NCBI GenBank assembly: GCA_014843695.1 | Contig: CM026387.1 | Span: forward strand, 80,052,341-80,116,340 | DNA length: 64,000 nt | Direction: 5' to 3' | Source of the DNA: Archivesica marissinica | Taxonomy: Eukaryota; Mollusca; Bivalvia; Venerida; Vesicomyidae | Part shown: piece by piece, positions 59,965 through 64,000 of the stretch | Layout of the letters: each line of letters starts with the position of its first letter | How positions within the stretch are numbered: position 1 is the stretch's first letter | Made by a program: the position numbers and the translations under genes | The notes under the pieces: generated by a model | What the model was told of the DNA's origin: nothing | The model's input: only the letters and a program-made list of their open reading frames with translations | Database searches by the model: none

Positions 59965-62900
59965 TAGTCGACAATGATGTTGGCTTAGACTAGTCGCCAA
60001 TGATGTTGGTTTAGACTAGTCGCCAATGATGTTGGATTGGACTAGTCGCCAATGATGTTGATTTAGACTAGTCGCCAATGATGTTGGTTTAGACTAGTCG
60101 CCAATGATGTTGGTTTAGACTAGTCGCCAATGATGTTGGTTTAGACTAGTCGCCAATGATGTTGGATTGGACTAGTCGCCAATGTTGTTGGTTTAGACTA
60201 GTCGCCAATGATGTTGGTTTAGACTAGTCGCCAATGATGTTGGCTTAGACTAGTCATCAATGATGTTGGCTTGGACTAGTCGCCAATGATGTTGGTTTAG
60301 ACTAGTCGCCAATGATGTTGGTTTAGACTAGTCGCTAATGATGTTGGCTTAGACTAGTCATCAATGATGTTGGCTTGGACTAGTCGCCAATGATGTTGGC
60401 TTAGACTAATCGCCAATGATGTTGGTTTAGACTAGTCGCCAATGATGTTGGCTTAGACTAGTCGCCAATGATGTTGGCTTAGACTAGTCGCCAATGATAT
60501 TGGCTTAGACTAGTCGCCAATGGTGTTGGTTTAGACTAGTCGCCAATGATGTTGGTTTAGACTAGTCGCCAATGATGTTGGTTTAGCCTAATCGCCAATG
60601 ATGTTGGCTTGGTCTAGTCGTCAACGATGTTGGCTTGGACCAGTCGCCAATGATGTTGGCTTAGATTAGTCGCCAGTGATGTTGGCTTAGACTAGTCGCC
60701 AATGATGTCGGCTTGGACTAGTTGCCAATGATGTTGGCTTGGACTAGTCGCCAATGATGTTGGCTTGGACTAGTCGCCAATGATGTTGGCTTGGACTAGT
60801 CACCAATGCGTTTGGCATGGACTAGTCACCAATGATGTTGACTTAGACTAGTCACCAATGATGTTGGCTTAGACTAGTCACCAATGATGTTGGCTTAGAC
60901 TAGTCGCCAATGTTGTTGGCTTAGACTAGTCACCAATGATGTTGGATTGGACTAGTCGCCAATGATGTTGGTTTAGACTAGTCGCCAATGATGTTGGATT
61001 GGACTAGTCGCCAATGATGTTGGTTTAGACTTGTCGCCAATGATGTTGGTTTAGACTAGTCGCCAATGATGTTGGCTTAGACTAGTCGCCAATGATGTTG
61101 GTTTAGCCTAATCGCCAATGATGTTGGCTTGGTCTAGTCGTCAACGATGTTGGCTTGGACTAATCGTCAATGATGTTGGCTTAGACTAGTCGCCAATGAT
61201 GTTGGCTTAGACTAGTCGCCAATGATGTTGGCTTGGACTAGTTGCCAATGATGTTGGCTTGGACTAGTCACCAATGATGTTGGCTTGGACTAGTCGCCAA
61301 TGATGTTGTCTTGGACTAATCACCAATGCTGTTGGCTTGGACTAGTCGCCAATGATGTTGGCTTAGACTAGTCGCCAATGATGTTGGCTTAGACTAGTCG
61401 CCAATGATGTTGGCTTGGACTAGTCGCCAATGATGTTGGCTTGGACTAGTCGCCAATGATGTTGGCTTGGACTAGTCGCCAATGATGTTGGCTTGGACTA
61501 GTCGCCAATGATGTTGGCTTAGACTAGTCACCAATGATGTTGGCTTAGACTAGTCATTAATGATGTTGGTTTATAGACTAGTCGCCAATGATGTTGGCTT
61601 GGACTAGTCGCCAATAATGTTGGCTTAGACTAGTCGCCAATGATGTTGGCTTAGACTAGTCGCCAATGATGTTGGTTTAGACTAGTCACCAATGATGTTG
61701 GCTTAGACTAGTCGCAAATGATGTTGGTTTAGACTAGTCGCCAATGATGTTGGCTTAGACTAGTCGCCAATGATGTTGGTTTAGACTAGTCGCCAATGAT
61801 GTTGGTTTAGACTAGTCGCCAATGATGTTGACTTGGACTAGTCGCCAATGATGTTGGTTTAGACTAGTCGCCAATGATGTTGGCTTGGACTAGTCGTCAA
61901 TGAGGTTGGCTTGGACTAGTCGCCAATTATGTTGGTTTAGCCTAATCGCCAATGATGTTGGCTTGGTCTAGTCGTCAACGATGTTGGCTTGGTCTAGTCG
62001 CCAATGATGTTGGCTTAGACTAGTCGCCAATGATGTTGGCTTAGACTAGTCGCCAATGATGTTGGCTTGGACCAGTCGCCAATGATGTTGGCTTGGACTA
62101 GTAGCCAATGATGTTGGCTTGGACTAGTCGCCAATGATGTTGGCTTGGACTAGTCACCAATGATGTTGGCTTGGACTAGTCGCCAATGATGTTGGCTTCG
62201 ACTAGTCACCAATGGTGTTGGCTTAGACTAGTCGCCAATGATGTTGGCTTAGACTAGTCACCAATGATGTTGGCTTAGACTAGTCGCCAATGATGTTGGC
62301 TTAGACTAGTCACCAATGATGTTGGCTTAGACTAGTCACCAATGATGTTGGATTGGACTGGTCGCCAATGATGTTGGTTTAGACTAGTCGCCAATGATGT
62401 TGGATTGGACTAGTCGCCAATGATGTTGGTTTAGACTTGTCCCCAATGATGTTGGTTTAGACTAGTCACCAATGATGTTGGCTTAGACTAGTCGCCAATG
62501 ATGTTGGTTTAGACTAGTCATCAATGATGTTGGCTTGGACTAGTCGCCAATGATGTTGGTTTAGACTAGTCGCCAATGATGTTGGTTTAGACTAGTCGCT
62601 AATGATGTTGGCTTAGACTAGTCATCAATGATGTTGGCTTGGACTAGTCGCCAATGATGTTGGCTTAGACTAGTCGCCAATGATGTTGGTTTAGACTAGT
62701 CGCCAATGATGTTGGCTTAGACTAGTCGCCAATGATGTTGGCTGAGACTAGTCGCCAATGATGTTGGCTTAGACTAGTCGCCAATGGTGTTGGTTTAGAT
62801 TAGTCGCCAATGATGTTGGTTTAGACTAGTCGCCAATGATGTTGGTTTAGCCTAATCGCCAATGATGTTGGCTTGGTCTAGTCGTCAACGATGTTTGCTT

Positions 62901-64000
62901 GGACTAGTCGCCAATGATGTTGGCTTGGACTAGTCGCCAATGATGTTGGCTTAGACTAGTCACCAATGGTGTTGGCTTAGACTAGTCGCCAATGATGTTG
63001 ACTTAGACTAGTCACCAATGATGTTGGCTTAGACTAGTCGACAATGATGTTGGCTTAGACTAGTCACCAATGATGTTGGCTGAGACTAGTCGCCAATGAT
63101 GTTGGCTTAGACTAGTCACCAATGATGTTGGATTAGACTAGTCGCCAATGATGTTGGTTTAGACTAGTCGCCAATGATGTTGGATTGGACTAGTCGCCAA
63201 TGATGTTGGTTTAGACTTGTCGCCAATGATGTTGGCTTAGACTAGTCGCCAATGATGTTGGCTTAGACTAGTCGCCAATGATGTTGGTTTAGACTAGTCG
63301 CCAATGATGTTGGCTTAGACTAGTCGCCAATGATGTTGGTTTAGACTAGTCGCCAATGATGTTGCTTTAGACTAGTCGCCAATGATGTTGGCTTGGACTA
63401 GTCGCCAATGATGTTGGTTTAGACTAGTCGCCAATGATGTTGGCTTGGACTAGTCGTCAATGAGGTTGGCTTGGACTAGTCGCCAATGATGTTGGATTAG
63501 CCTAATCGCCAATGATGTTGCCTTGGTCTAGTCGTCAACGATGTTGGCTTGGACTAGTCGCCAATGATGTTGGCTTAGACTAGTCACCAATGATGTTGGC
63601 TTAGACTAGTCGCCAATGATGTTGGCTTAGACTAGTCACCAATGATGTTGGATTGGACTGGGCGCCAATGATGTTGGTTTAGACTAGTCGCCAATGATGT
63701 TAGATTGGACTAGTCGCCAATCATGTTGGTTTAGACTTGTTGCCAATGATGTTGGTTTAGACTAGTCACCAATGATGTTGGCTTAGACTAGTCGCCAATG
63801 ATGTTGGCTTAGACTAGTCGCCAATGATGTTGGCTTAGACTAGTCGCCAATGATGTTGGTTTAGACTAGTCGCCAATGATGTTGGATTGGACTAGTCGCC
63901 AATGATGTTGGATTGGACTAGTCGCCAATGATGTTGGTTTAGACTAGTCGCTAATGATGTTGGTTTAGACTAGTCGCCAATGATGTTGGTTTAGACTAGT
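59965..64000. repeat. 26-bp satellite array (26-B), right part, about 155 copies
   Basis: Same monomer, orientation and register as 46436-55904, resuming directly after the LINE tail. The diagnostic TTTAGCCTAATCG monomer recurs at 60582, 61102, 61935, 62845 and, as GATTAGCC, 63495; spacings are 520, 833, 910 and 650 bp (multiples of 26, one off by 1 bp). The array runs off the window end, so its true length is unknown. Confidence 0.97.

Noticed and set aside
56322..60000. Minus-strand frames inside the LINE and a second plus frame at 57176-57496
   Set aside because: They are shadows of the intact plus-strand polyprotein, with no domain content of their own.
2672..64000. CRISPR-like regular repeats
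   Set aside because: The arrays are continuous head-to-tail satellites without unique spacers, no cas genes are present, and the DNA is clearly eukaryotic.
2672..64000. Homology between the two 26-bp satellites (26-A and 26-B)
   Set aside because: They share only period length; units TATGTACGAGTAACC and GACTAGTCGCCAATG do not align in any register I tried by eye.

Overview
The window is eukaryotic, almost certainly metazoan DNA, and roughly three quarters of it is satellite or minisatellite sequence. Three things rule out a prokaryotic reading: tRNA-derived SINEs with pol III A and B boxes, a decayed Tc1-like DD34E transposon, and an intact CR1/L2-like LINE encoding a PHD finger, an APE endonuclease and a reverse transcriptase. 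That combination of mobile elements fits a marine invertebrate such as a mollusc or another lophotrochozoan. The clade is an inference, not something the sequence proves.

Layout. 0-2.7 kb: a 57-bp minisatellite, then one candidate host terminal exon on the minus strand (836-1732). 2.7-6.3 kb: a 26-bp satellite (26-A), followed by adjoining 49-bp and 58-bp arrays that share an ancestor. 6.3-8.5 kb: a cluster of tRNA-derived SINEs in both orientations, with at least two head types and exchangeable 3' tails. 9.5-9.7 kb: a solitary relic of the 69-bp satellite that dominates further on. 10.1-11.6 kb: a complete but frameshifted Tc1-like element with terminal inverted repeats and TA target duplication. 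12.0-13.3 kb: a 34-bp minisatellite. 13.4-15.6 kb: SINE remnants and an unnamed dispersed repeat. 15.65-17.05 kb: a 33-bp A/C-rich array decaying into simple CAACA-type repeats. 17.2-19.45 kb: a 42-bp array. 19.5-20.03 kb: SINE pieces around a G-rich duplicated block with a strong G-quadruplex motif. 20.05-46.2 kb: a 26-kb array of a 69-bp monomer (about 375 copies) with higher-order structure. 46.4-64.0 kb and beyond: a second 26-bp satellite (26-B, about 520 copies), interrupted at 55.9-59.96 kb by the LINE.

The one clearly coding, intact gene is the LINE polyprotein (56242-59805). It carries a 2A-type NPG/P translational-recoding motif near its N terminus, so it probably yields a short hydrophobic leader plus a PHD-EN-RT protein. 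It sits cleanly inside the 26-B satellite in unbroken register, which points to recent insertion. No rRNA, functional tRNA, CRISPR array or operon was seen. Long open frames across the satellites follow from repeat periods divisible by three and are not annotated as genes.
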